Source: Anaerotignum faecicola (lineage in GTDB: Bacteria; Bacillota; Clostridia; Lachnospirales; Anaerotignaceae). From it: 64,000 nucleotides of DNA. The notes beneath the pieces are model-generated. The model searched no databases. It saw only the letters and a list, made by a program, of their open reading frames with translations, and had not been told where the DNA came from. The stretch spans positions 744,001 through 808,000 of the forward strand of contig NZ_BHVZ01000001.1 in assembly GCF_003865035.1 (NCBI RefSeq). Direction: 5' to 3'. The position numbers were made by a program, and so were the translations under genes. Position 1 is the first letter of the stretch. Each line of letters starts with the position of its first letter. Shown here in pieces: positions 1-8,270 of the stretch.

Positions 1-530
1 GTTAAATCCATCATTTCTGCCTTGGAGAGCGGCATCCCCTCCGCAAGCCACTGCTTTACCATCCCCATGGCACCACAGGAAATAAAATGGCGGATATAAT
101 CCGTCTGTCTGGAGTCCCTTTCCAAGCCGCGCTCCTTTCGAATTTCCTGCCCCTTCCGCTTCATAATCTCCGTCAGCTTTTCCGTAAAGCAATCGCTGTG
201 CGGATTGAGGAACAGACAGCGGCAGAGATCCTGATTTTCGGCGATATAATCGCAGATTTTTCCAATCAGGACAGACTCCCATGTGCTGTTTTCAAGGATG
301 GGGGTTTCCTCCAGCATGCGGGCAAATTCGCTTACGGTTTCTTCTTCCAATTCCTCCAGCAAATCGAACACATTATTATAATGAAGATAAAACGTTGCCC
401 GATTGAGATCCGCCCTATCGGTAATATCCCTTGCGGTGATTTCGGGAAAGAGCTTTTCCTGCATCAGAGAAATGAGTGCTTCTCGCATCCGCATTTTACT
501 GCGGATGACTCTGCGGTCCTGTTTTTCCAA
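1..530 (-). CDS. TetR/AcrR family transcriptional regulator (3' end outside window)
   Basis: DNA-binding repressor of the TetR type; the gene runs off the left edge, so only about 176 residues are visible. The N-terminal helix-turn-helix is clear (ITDRADLNRATFYLHYNN, roughly residues 28 to 45) and is followed by an all-helical ligand-binding half (LLEELEEETVSEF onward). I chose the TTG at 530 because GGGAGG lies about 10 bases upstream and the residues after it (EKQDRRVIRSK) are typical family starts; the ATG at 494 is an alternative. It faces away from the serine operon. A perfect 12-bp palindrome at 673-684 in the shared intergenic region is a candidate operator. The ligand and targets cannot be read from the sequence. 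Confidence 0.85.
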   Translation of the reverse strand, partial: MEKQDRRVIRSKMRMREALISLMQEKLFPEITARDITDRADLNRATFYLHYNNVFDLLEELEEETVSEFARMLEETPILENSTWESVLIGKICDYIAENQDLCRCLFLNPHSDCFTEKLTEIMKRKGQEIRKERGLERDSRQTDYIRHFISCGAMGMVKQWLAEGMPLSKAEMMDL

Positions 531-672
531 GATGATTTTCCCTCCCTTCTTTCTCTATATTTTTTGTATTCAGTTTCGTATAAATTTCCTCTTTAGGATA
601 ACATGAAAGCACGAGATAATCAACAATTTTCGTTAAATAGAATATTTTTGATTATTTTTTCTCGCGTTTGCG

Positions 673-684
673 ATTGTATACAAT
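673..684. promoter_or_regulatory. perfect 12-bp palindrome, candidate TetR operator
   Basis: ATTGTATACAAT is a perfect inverted repeat in the 384-bp gap between the TetR gene and serC. TetR-family regulators usually bind palindromes near their own gene. The assignment is inference from position and symmetry only. The rest of the gap is AT-rich and shows no gene. Confidence 0.35.
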
Positions 685-818
685 AGACAAAGTGCATTTC
701 TGTTTTCGGACGAAAGACAATATTACGTCAAATTTAACAGACTTTTCTTTTCTCTTTCAAAAAATTTTGCTTCATTCTCCAAAATTTCAGGGTGGGACAA
801 AAAAAATCCCATTTTCAG

Positions 819-846
819 TTGACGAGAAAAATGAAAGTGCTATAAT
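819..846 (+). promoter_or_regulatory. sigma-A-type promoter of the serC operon
   Basis: TTGACG (819-824), a 16-base spacer and a perfect TATAAT (841-846), 69 bases before serC. The short leader contains a GGACATGTGTCC hairpin but no riboswitch that I recognise. Confidence 0.75.
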
Positions 847-914
847 TTCCCTATCGACAATGCCCGTTTGATGCGGACATGTGTCCATATTGTTAAAAGT
901 TAGGAGGCTTATCT

Positions 915-2000
915 ATGGAAAAAAGAGTATACAACTTCTCAGCAGGTCCTTCCATGCTGCCCTTGGAGGTTCTGGAACAGGCACAGCGCGAACTGGTCTG
1001 TTACCCTTCAGCAGGCATGTCAGTGATGGAGATGAGCCACCGTTCAAAAACCTTTGAAAATATTCTGGAGAAGGCAAAGGCTGATCTCAAGGAATTGATG
1101 CACATTCCCGATAATTATAAAATCCTGTTCTTGCAGGGCGGCGGCTCAACGCAGTTTGCGATGATTCCCATGAACCTGATGAACAAAAACAACAAGGCGG
1201 ATTATGTGATCACAGGTCAGTGGGCGAAGAAGGCGGCGGCAGAGGCAGAGCGTTACGGTAAAGTGAACATCGTTGCTTCCTCAGCAGACTCAACCTTCGA
1301 CCACATCCCCACACTGGATCCTTCCAAATTCGACCCCGAAGCGGATTATTTTTATATCACACTGAACAACACCATTTACGGTACACGCTGGACGGAGCTT
1401 CCCGATACAGGCAATGTGCCGCTGGTGGGCGATATGTCCTCTTCCATTCTCTCGCAGGAGATTGATATTACGAAATTCGGTCTTCTGTATGCAGGGGCAC
1501 AGAAAAACCTCGGCCCCGCAGGCGTAACGGTTGTTATCGTGAGAGAGGATTTGCTGGGCAACGCCATGGATTTCACACCGACCATGCTGCGTTATGATAT
1601 TCACGCAGAAAATAATTCTCTTTACAACACACCCCCGACCTACGGCATTTACTTCATGGGTCTGGTATTCGACTGGGTGAAACGGCAGGGCGGCGTTGCT
1701 GCCTTGCAGAAAATCAACGAACGGAAAGCGGCTATCCTCTATGATTTCTTAGACCAATCCGAGCTGTTCCGCGGCACTGTTGTAAAGAAAGACCGTTCCC
1801 TGATGAACGCGCCCTTCGTACTGCCTACGAAGGAGCTGGATGAAAAATTCATCAAGGAGGCAAAGGCACAGGGCTTTGAAAACCTGAAAGGTCACCGCAC
1901 CGTTGGCGGCATGCGCGCAAGTATGTATAACGCAATGCCCATCGAAGGCGTGGAAAAATTAGTGGAATTCATGAAGAAATTCGAGATGGAAAATAAGTAA
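915..2000 (+). CDS. serC: phosphoserine aminotransferase
   Basis: PLP enzyme of serine synthesis in the cytoplasm: it converts 3-phosphohydroxypyruvate and glutamate to O-phosphoserine and 2-oxoglutarate. The 361 residues are full length. The N-terminus NFSAGPSMLP is diagnostic, GGGSTQFAMIP (about residues 75 to 85) binds the cofactor phosphate, and the Schiff-base lysine is about K197 in YAGAQKNLGPAG. The start has a clear TAGGAGG. It is the first gene of a serC-serA-DUF1015 operon, and a hairpin separates it from serA. No serB homologue for the last step is in the window. Confidence 0.97.
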   Translation: MEKRVYNFSAGPSMLPLEVLEQAQRELVCYPSAGMSVMEMSHRSKTFENILEKAKADLKELMHIPDNYKILFLQGGGSTQFAMIPMNLMNKNNKADYVITGQWAKKAAAEAERYGKVNIVASSADSTFDHIPTLDPSKFDPEADYFYITLNNTIYGTRWTELPDTGNVPLVGDMSSSILSQEIDITKFGLLYAGAQKNLGPAGVTVVIVREDLLGNAMDFTPTMLRYDIHAENNSLYNTPPTYGIYFMGLVFDWVKRQGGVAALQKINERKAAILYDFLDQSELFRGTVVKKDRSLMNAPFVLPTKELDEKFIKEAKAQGFENLKGHRTVGGMRASMYNAMPIEGVEKLVEFMKKFEMENK

Positions 2001-2005
2001 AATCC

Positions 2006-2032
2006 AAAAGGGTCGTGGCACACGACCCTTTT
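2006..2032 (+). terminator. intercistronic hairpin between serC and serA
   Basis: A 12-bp perfect stem (AAAAGGGTCGTG / CACGACCCTTTT) with a 3-base loop. The run after it is TTTTCTTA, so it may terminate partially or protect the serC mRNA end; no new promoter is obvious before serA. Confidence 0.55.
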
Positions 2033-2057
2033 CTTATATCTAAAAAGGAGAGACATT

Positions 2058-3233
2058 ATGTATACCATTCGCACTTTGAACAACATTGCAAAAACAGGGC
2101 TGGCAAAGCTGCCCGAACAAAATTTCGTGATTGATGAAAAAGCAGAAAATCCTGAGGGCATCATCCTGCGCAGCTTTGATATGCACAAGATGGAGCTGAA
2201 CGAAAACCTGCTTGCCGTTGCCCGTGCAGGCGCAGGCACAAACAACATCCCCATTGAAAAATGTACACAGAAGGGCGTTCCCGTATTCAATACGCCGGGG
2301 GCAAATGCAAACGCCGTAAAGGAACTGGTTCTGGCAGGACTGTTTGCATCCTCCAGACGCATCATTGCAGGGGCAGCTTGGGTACAGGGGCTGAAGGACA
2401 ACTGCGAAAACGTGGAAAAGGCAGTAGAGGCAGGCAAGAAGGAATTCACCGGTCCTGAAATTGCGGGCAAGACCTTGGGTGTCATCGGTCTGGGTGCGAT
2501 TGGCGTACAGGTTGCCAATGCGGCACTGGATCTGGGGATGGAGGTTATCGGCTACGACCCCTTCCTTTCCCTTGAAAGTGCATGGCACTTATCCCCCAAC
2601 GTGGTGCATGAGGAATCCATGGAGGAGCTGGTGGCGAAAGCAGATTACATTACGCTGCACATTCCCCTGAACGATAAGACAAGAAACACCTTTGATGAAA
2701 AGCTGTTTGCGGCAACAAAGCCCGGCGCACGCCTGCTGAACTTTGCACGCGGCGGTCTGGTGGACAATGCGGCACTGAAAAAAGCCATCGCGGACGGCAT
2801 CATCGCGCGCTACATGACGGACTTCCCTTCCGAAGACCTGCTGGGCGACCCTGCGAACATCATCGTAACGCCTCATCTGGGCGCATCCACACCGGAATCC
2901 GAGGAAAACTGTGCAATTATGGCGGCGCAGGAAATCAGAGAATACCTGACCTACGGCAATATCAAAAATTCCGTAAACTTCCCCAACTGCGTGGTGCCTT
3001 ATAACGGCAAGCCCCGCATCACCGTATGCCACCAGAATATCGTAAACATGATTGGGCAGCTGGGTGCTGTTTTCACAAAATACAGCGTGAATATCGACAA
3101 GCTGGTAAACAACTCCAAGGGCGACCTTGCATATAACATTGTGGTATGCGACAGCCTACCCGAAAACATCGATGATATGATCAAAGACCTGTATGCCATC
3201 AATACGGTATTGAAGGTTCGTATTCTGGATTAA
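2058..3233 (+). CDS. serA: D-3-phosphoglycerate dehydrogenase
   Basis: NAD-dependent first step of serine synthesis, oxidising 3-phosphoglycerate to 3-phosphohydroxypyruvate. The 391 residues show the 2-hydroxyacid dehydrogenase layout: NAD-binding GLGAIG at about 144-149, the catalytic arginine in NFARGGLVD (about R231) and the histidine in TPHLGAS (about H273). A C-terminal ACT domain (about 318 to 391) probably senses serine; the intervening domain of the long form is absent. The ribosome site AAAAGGAGAG precedes the ATG. It is second in the operon, 57 bases after serC and 35 bases before the DUF1015 gene. Confidence 0.95.
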   Translation: MYTIRTLNNIAKTGLAKLPEQNFVIDEKAENPEGIILRSFDMHKMELNENLLAVARAGAGTNNIPIEKCTQKGVPVFNTPGANANAVKELVLAGLFASSRRIIAGAAWVQGLKDNCENVEKAVEAGKKEFTGPEIAGKTLGVIGLGAIGVQVANAALDLGMEVIGYDPFLSLESAWHLSPNVVHEESMEELVAKADYITLHIPLNDKTRNTFDEKLFAATKPGARLLNFARGGLVDNAALKKAIADGIIARYMTDFPSEDLLGDPANIIVTPHLGASTPESEENCAIMAAQEIREYLTYGNIKNSVNFPNCVVPYNGKPRITVCHQNIVNMIGQLGAVFTKYSVNIDKLVNNSKGDLAYNIVVCDSLPENIDDMIKDLYAINTVLKVRILD

Positions 3234-3268
3234 GAAACCGAAAGCAGCAATTCCAAAGGAGGAAAATT

Positions 3269-4519
3269 ATGGCAACCATCAGACCCTTTATGGCGATCCG
3301 CCCGGCAGAGGCTTACGCAAAGGACGTAGCTGCCCTGCCCTATGACGTAATGAACAGCGAAGAAGCAAGAGAAATGGTGCAGGGAAAGCCCTGGTCCTTC
3401 CTGCATGTTGACAAGGCAGAGGTGGACCTGCCGAAGGATATTGACGTTTACAGCCCTGCGGTTTACGCAAAGGCAAAGGAAAACCTTGAAAACATGATTC
3501 ACAACGGGATTCTGGGACAGGATTTGCTGCCCAACCTGTATCTTTACCGCATGACGATGAACGGCAGAAGCCAGACGGGTCTGGTTTGCTGTACGTCCGT
3601 GGACGAATATATTAACGGGACGATTAAAAAGCATGAGCTGACACGCGCAGACAAGGAGGCTGACCGTATCCGCCATGTGGATACGCTGAACGCAAACACA
3701 GGCCCGATTTTCCTTGCCTACAAGGAAAACAAGGACGCAAAGGCGATTATCGACGGCTGGACAGCGGCAATAAAGCCTGTTTACGATTTCGTTGCCGAGG
3801 ACGGCATCGGGCATACGGTTTGGGTGATTGACAGCGATACGGAAATCGGCATGCTAGTGGAATCCTTTAAGCAGGTGAAGAATCTCTACATTGCGGACGG
3901 ACACCACAGAAACGCATCCGCCGTGAAGGTGGCGCTGAAGCGCAGAGAGGCAAAGCCGGATTACACCGGTGAGGAGGAATTCAACTATTATCTGTCCGTA
4001 CTGTTTGCGGCAGAGGATTTATATATCATGGATTACAACCGCGTGGTAAAGGATTTAAACGGCTACAATACAGAGGAATTCATGCAGGAAATCGGCAAGA
4101 AATTCGACATTGCGCCTTACACAGGCGAAGGCCCTTACCACCCCGAAGCACTGCACACCTTTGGGCTGTATCTGGACGGGAAATGGTTCAAGATGACGGC
4201 GAAGGAGGAAATTATTACAGACGACCCTGTTCTGGGACTGGATGTTTCCATTTTGCAGAAGGAGCTGCTGGAGCCTGTGCTTGCCATCGGCGACCCCAGA
4301 ACCGACAAGCGGATTGATTTTGTCGGCGGAATTCGCGGACTGGGTGAGCTGGAGCGCAGAGTAGACAGTGGCGAGATGAGACTGGCGTTTTCCATGTTCC
4401 CCACCTCCATGGAGGAGCTGATGGATGTGGCAGATGAGGATATGACGATGCCGCCGAAATCGACATGGTTTGAGCCGAAGCTGCGGAGTGGGTTATTTAT
4501 TCACGATTTGGGGGAATGA
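3269..4519 (+). CDS. DUF1015 family protein, third gene of the serine operon
   Basis: A 416-residue protein of the conserved DUF1015 (COG4198) family, whose biochemical role I cannot state with certainty. It opens with ATIRPFMAIRPAEAYAKDVAALPYD, abbreviated here as IRPFMAIRP...LPYDV, typical of the family. Around residues 205 to 215 lies IADGHHRNASA; a DGHHR-type signature is also found in ParB-like folds, including free-serine kinases. It has a good AAAGGAGG site and follows serA by 35 bases, so it is co-expressed with serC and serA. Because no phosphoserine phosphatase gene accompanies them, a role in phosphoserine/serine chemistry is a reasonable inference but is untested. Confidence 0.85.
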   Translation: MATIRPFMAIRPAEAYAKDVAALPYDVMNSEEAREMVQGKPWSFLHVDKAEVDLPKDIDVYSPAVYAKAKENLENMIHNGILGQDLLPNLYLYRMTMNGRSQTGLVCCTSVDEYINGTIKKHELTRADKEADRIRHVDTLNANTGPIFLAYKENKDAKAIIDGWTAAIKPVYDFVAEDGIGHTVWVIDSDTEIGMLVESFKQVKNLYIADGHHRNASAVKVALKRREAKPDYTGEEEFNYYLSVLFAAEDLYIMDYNRVVKDLNGYNTEEFMQEIGKKFDIAPYTGEGPYHPEALHTFGLYLDGKWFKMTAKEEIITDDPVLGLDVSILQKELLEPVLAIGDPRTDKRIDFVGGIRGLGELERRVDSGEMRLAFSMFPTSMEELMDVADEDMTMPPKSTWFEPKLRSGLFIHDLGE

Positions 4520-4690
4520 AATAGCGGCGCAGGAGCGTCTAAGTTAGCGGCGCAAGCGCCGATTGGGCTCATTCGAGCCAAATATTTTGCTTGGACAACA
4601 TCAGAAATTCGCCAGTTTAGAACTATTTTGGCAAGACAGAAGCTTTCTTTCTTACTTTTTATGCTAAAAAGTAACAAAAACTTGGAACCC

Positions 4691-4937
4691 GTTTCGCAAT
4701 GGGTTCCAAACCTCCGCAACCGAGGAAAGGGCAACAAAGTTTCCCTTTCCAATCCCTTCCCCACTATGCCGGAAACGGCAGGGAGAAAAGCGGCGCGGTG
4801 CGCCTGAAAAAAGGCGGAGAAAATGGCGTTTCGGAATGGGTTCCGAACCTTCGCAGACAGAGAAAGGGACACATCATTTCCCTTTCCTATCCCTTCCCCA
4901 CCATGCCGGAAACGGCAGGGAGAAAGGCGGTGCGCCT
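4691..4937. repeat. two tandem copies of a ~137-bp intergenic unit
   Basis: Copy 1 starts at 4691 and copy 2 at 4828. Both carry, in order, GTTTCG-AATGGGTTCC, a GAGAAAGGG-like stretch, CCTTTCC-ATCCCTTCCCCA, TGCCGGAAACGGCAGGGAGAAA and GGTGCGCCT (each given in pieces). Copy 1 is preceded by GGAACCC, which pairs with GGGTTCC. Each unit has an internal TGCCG-gaaa-CGGCA hairpin. The 494-bp gap 4520-5013 holds no credible gene. It is probably a non-coding repeat family of this genome. Confidence 0.7.
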
Positions 4938-4966
4938 ATGAAAAACCCATGATAAAAAGCACATAC

Positions 4967-5004
4967 AAAAAAGAGTGAAATCCAAAAGGGTTTCACTCTT
5001 TTTA
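4967..5004. terminator. terminator downstream of the PfoR-like gene
   Basis: Stem AAAAAGAGTGAAA / TTTCACTCTTTTT with a 10-base loop and T-runs on both strands; it ends the minus-strand gene beginning at 6087 and can act in both directions. Confidence 0.8.
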
Positions 5005-5013
5005 TTTTATGGA

Positions 5014-6087
5014 TTACAAATCCAGTTTCAGGTCATTTTCCTTAATAAGGTTCTTTTTGCGCATAGGATATGCGAAAACGAGGGTCAGGACTGCAGGCAG
5101 GATGAAGCAAACCAAAACCAGACCGAGCCAATCCATAGAGGTAATGCCTGCTTTTGTGCCGGCGGTGATATCGTTAATCCAACCAGTATAGACACCAATC
5201 TGTCCGACCAGACCGCAGGTACCCATGCCGGAGGCCACGGCATCCCCATTCATCTTCATGCGGAAAATACAGGTTGCGATAGGTCCTGTGACAGCAGATG
5301 CCAGTGTAGGCGGAATCCAGATCAGCGGGTTTTTGACGATATTCCCGATTTGCAGCATGGAGGTACCGATGCCCTGCGCCAAAAGACCGCTCCATTTATT
5401 TTCCTTAAAGCTCATAACGGCAAAGCCGACCATCTGCGCACAGCAGCCTGCAACTGCCGCACCGCCTGCCAAGCCTGTCAGACCCAGAGCCGCACAAATT
5501 GCCGCACTGCTGATGGGGAGCGTCAGCGCGATGCCGACGATAACGGAAACCAGAATCCCCATGAAGAAGGGCTGCAGCTCCGTTGCCCACTTGATGGCAT
5601 TGCCGACTGCACTTGCCGCCGCACCGATGGAGGGTGCCCACCACATGGAAAGCAGCACGCCGACGCAGATGGTGACAGAGGGGGTCACAATGATATCGAC
5701 CTTTGTTTCCTTGGAAACCAGCTTACCGAACTCTGCGGCAAAGATGGTGACAACGAAAACAGCCAGAGGACCGCCTGCACCGCCCAGCTGATTCGCCGCG
5801 CCGCCGACGGCAATCAATGAAAACAGCACCAGAGGGGGGCATTTCAGCGCATAGCCGATGGAAACTGCCATGGCAGGGCCTGTGACCGCCTGCGCGAAGG
5901 TACCGATATCCACCAGAATGGCAACGCCAAGCTGCTGCCCCAAGGTTTTTAAAATTGTCCCAATCAGCAGGGATGCAAACAAGCCCTGTGCCATTGCGCC
6001 CAAGGCATCAATGCCGTATCGCTTTGCTGAAAAAACGATATCCTTTTTTGCCAGAAAAGCGGCAAAGCCTTTTTGATTCTCGCTCAT
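5014..6087 (-). CDS. PfoR-like membrane protein, PTS EIIC-type domain
   Basis: A 357-residue integral membrane protein with about ten hydrophobic helices, resembling the PTS_EIIC_2/PfoR (COG3641) family. Recognisable segments are SIGYALKCPPLVLFSL, ANQLGGAGGPLAVFVV and the C-terminal GTCGLVGQIGVYTGW. Members are EIIC-like permeases; one, PfoR of Clostridium perfringens, was linked to toxin regulation, but the substrate of the family is not established. No EIIA or EIIB gene is nearby, so phosphotransfer coupling is doubtful. It is a single-gene unit with its own promoter (6150-6178) and terminator. The ATG follows AAAAAGGAGAAAG. Confidence 0.8.
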   Translation of the reverse strand: MSENQKGFAAFLAKKDIVFSAKRYGIDALGAMAQGLFASLLIGTILKTLGQQLGVAILVDIGTFAQAVTGPAMAVSIGYALKCPPLVLFSLIAVGGAANQLGGAGGPLAVFVVTIFAAEFGKLVSKETKVDIIVTPSVTICVGVLLSMWWAPSIGAAASAVGNAIKWATELQPFFMGILVSVIVGIALTLPISSAAICAALGLTGLAGGAAVAGCCAQMVGFAVMSFKENKWSGLLAQGIGTSMLQIGNIVKNPLIWIPPTLASAVTGPIATCIFRMKMNGDAVASGMGTCGLVGQIGVYTGWINDITAGTKAGITSMDWLGLVLVCFILPAVLTLVFAYPMRKKNLIKENDLKLDL

Positions 6088-6149
6088 GTTCTTTCTCCTT
6101 TTTGTCTCTTCACTTGTTTTTACAGTTGTCTTGACAGCTTATCGGTTTG

Positions 6150-6178
6150 ATTATACGTTATCCGTCATGGAAAATCAA
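6150..6178 (-). promoter_or_regulatory. promoter of the PfoR-like gene
   Basis: On the minus strand TTGATT (6178-6173), a 17-base spacer and TATAAT (6155-6150), 63 bases upstream of the start codon. Confidence 0.65.
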
Positions 6179-6226
6179 TAAAAATCCCGAAAACGGTCAT
6201 ACTAATTTCATCAAAGGAGGGATTTT

Positions 6227-6397
6227 ATGAACAAATTTGCAACAGGGATGCTGCTTGGCGGCGCGGCGGCAATGGCAGGCATGGGATACCTGATGAAGGA
6301 TAAGCGCACCTATCAGAGGCTTGCCAGAAAAGGGAAAAAGATGGTAGTGAAGGCAGAGGAGGCGATTGACGATATCATGGATGACATGATGCCTTAA
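6227..6397 (+). CDS. small hypothetical protein, 56 aa
   Basis: Not a protein that I recognise by name. The ATG at 6227 follows a strong AAAGGAGGG site. The product starts MNKFATGMLLGGAAAMAGMG, a Gly/Ala-rich hydrophobic helix with small-residue spacing, followed by a basic stretch (RLARKGKKM) and an acidic end (AIDDIMDDMMP). This resembles YtxH-like one-helix envelope proteins. A strong terminator follows directly, so it is its own transcription unit between the PfoR-like gene and gltX. Confidence 0.7.
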   Translation: MNKFATGMLLGGAAAMAGMGYLMKDKRTYQRLARKGKKMVVKAEEAIDDIMDDMMP

Positions 6398-6407
6398 AAT
6401 CAGCCAT

Positions 6408-6451
6408 AAAAAGCAAAAGAGCAAATCTTTCGATTTGCTCTTCTTGCTTTT
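6408..6451. terminator. terminator after the 56-aa gene
   Basis: Long stem with GAGCAAATC / GATTTGCTC as its core and AAAAGCAA / TTGCTTTT outside it; it lies between the plus-strand small gene and the minus-strand gltX. Confidence 0.8.
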
Positions 6452-6619
6452 ACGTTTTATCATTTAAAAAGGGGAAGGGTATAATACTTATGTTCTCAAA
6501 AGGTGGTCCGTTCCTTTTGACACCTTTATCATATCATTCAAATTTGAATTCCATTTGTACAAAAACCAAAGAGTTTTTTAAGAATATTTGAATAATTTAT
6601 GAACATAAAAGGAATCGAT

Positions 6620-8068
6620 TTACTTACTCAATTTCTCAATCCCCTTGCGGATTCTGCGCAGAGCCTCCTCTTTTCCGAGGATATCCGCCAGCTCCATTGC
6701 ACCGCCGGGAGAGGTCTGCTCACCGGAGAGGGCTGTTCTGACGGGCCAGAGCAGCTGACCGTTTTTGATGCCCAGCTCACCGACCAGTGCCATCAGGCTG
6801 TCATGGATGGCAGTTTCATTCCAATCGGACAGGTTCTCCAAAACAGGCAGAGCCGCCTGTAAGGAGGACAGTGCGATTTCATCGTTGGTTTTCATTTTCT
6901 TATGGGTATACAGCTCTGTGCTGTAATCGGGCAGCTCCTTGAAGAAATCCACCAGGCGGGGGATATCATTGAGGGTTTCAAGACGCTTCTGGAGCAGTGC
7001 CGCGATTTTTTTCAGGTCTAAATCGGTGCCTGCCAGTGCCTCCTCCAGCTTAGGTCTTGCCAGTTCAAAATATTTATCGAAGTCCATCGCCTTGAGGTAT
7101 TCACTGTTCATCCATGTCAGCTTTTTGATATCGAAGATGGAGGGAGATTTGCTCAGCCCCGCCATATCAAATTTCTGTTCCAGTTCCTTGAGGGTGAAGA
7201 TTTCCACATTATCAGAGGGACTCCAGCCAAGCAGTGCGATATAGTTCACGATGGCTTCTACCACATAGCCTTCATTTACCAAATCCTCGAAGGATTTATC
7301 GCCATGACGCTTGGAAAGCTTATGGTGTGCGTCACGCATAACGGCGGGCAGGTGTACATAAATAGGAGGCTCCCATCCGAATGCTTTATAAAGCAGGTTA
7401 TACTTGGGTGTGGAGGAAAGATATTCACTGCCGCGGACAACATGGGTGATGTGCATGAGGTGGTCATCCACAACATTGGCGAAGTTATAGGTCGGGAAGC
7501 CGTCTGCCTTCATCAGAATCTGGTCATCCAGCTCCGCATTATCCACGGTGATATCACCATAAACCATGTCATGGAAGGAGGTTGTGCCGCTTTCGGGCAT
7601 TTTCTGGCGAATAACGAAGGGTTCGCCTGCGGCAAGCTTTGCCTGTACCTCCTCAGGGGACAGATGCAGACAATGGCGGTCATATTTTGCGAAGGAAACG
7701 CCCTCTGCATTGGCTTCCTTCAAGCTTTCCAGTCTTTCCTTGGTGCAGAAGCAGTAATACGCTTCGCCCTTTTCCACCAGTTCCTTTGCATAATCCATAT
7801 ACAGACCCATGCGTTCGCTCTGCACATAGGGGCCGTATTCGCCGCCGACATCGGGACCTTCATCATGCTGAAGCCCTGTCATTTTCATGGTTTTATAAAT
7901 GACATCCAGAGAGCCCTCCACCAGACGGCCCTGATCGGTATCCTCAATACGCAGGATGAATTTCCCACCCTGAGATTTTGCAATGAGGTATTCATAAAGC
8001 GCGGTACGCAGGTTGCCGATATGCATATAGCCCGTAGGGGAAGGGGCAAATCTTGTTCTTACTTCCAT
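6620..8068 (-). CDS. gltX: glutamyl-tRNA synthetase
   Basis: Class I synthetase charging tRNA-Glu in the cytoplasm. The 482 residues are full length. The HIGH-type motif is [17 protein letters not shown] (from about residue 7), and the KMSKS-type loop reads KLSKRHGD. The frame stays open upstream to 8668, but I start at 8068 because AGGAAGAAA precedes that ATG and [11 protein letters not shown] is the normal family N-terminus; the extra 200 residues are not protein-like. No T-box is seen in front. It is divergent from the AI-2E family gene. Confidence 0.96.
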   Translation of the reverse strand: MEVRTRFAPSPTGYMHIGNLRTALYEYLIAKSQGGKFILRIEDTDQGRLVEGSLDVIYKTMKMTGLQHDEGPDVGGEYGPYVQSERMGLYMDYAKELVEKGEAYYCFCTKERLESLKEANAEGVSFAKYDRHCLHLSPEEVQAKLAAGEPFVIRQKMPESGTTSFHDMVYGDITVDNAELDDQILMKADGFPTYNFANVVDDHLMHITHVVRGSEYLSSTPKYNLLYKAFGWEPPIYVHLPAVMRDAHHKLSKRHGDKSFEDLVNEGYVVEAIVNYIALLGWSPSDNVEIFTLKELEQKFDMAGLSKSPSIFDIKKLTWMNSEYLKAMDFDKYFELARPKLEEALAGTDLDLKKIAALLQKRLETLNDIPRLVDFFKELPDYSTELYTHKKMKTNDEIALSSLQAALPVLENLSDWNETAIHDSLMALVGELGIKNGQLLWPVRTALSGEQTSPGGAMELADILGKEEALRRIRKGIEKLSK

Positions 8069-8200
8069 TTTTTTCTTCCTTTCTGCTTCGATAAATTGAC
8101 TTTTCTGAAAAAAGCCACATATTCCTTTGTATAGTTTATACGCAAATGCCCGCTGTGTAAAGGAAAAACAGAAGAAAATATTAAGAATTGTGCGCGCGTA

Positions 8201-8230
8201 TTGCAAGAAAATTTGCTTTTGTGATATACT
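8201..8230 (+). promoter_or_regulatory. promoter of the AI-2E family transporter
   Basis: TTGCAA (8201-8206), an 18-base spacer and TATACT (8225-8230), 41 bases before the chosen ATG. This position supports the start at 8271 and not the longer upstream frame. Confidence 0.55.
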
Positions 8231-8270
8231 TTCTTCTAATATAAATAAAAATATACCGGGAGTTGATTGG

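Noticed and set aside
4699..4941. An 80-codon open frame in the tandem repeat
   Set aside because: It is formed by the repeat units, with no ribosome site and no typical protein composition.
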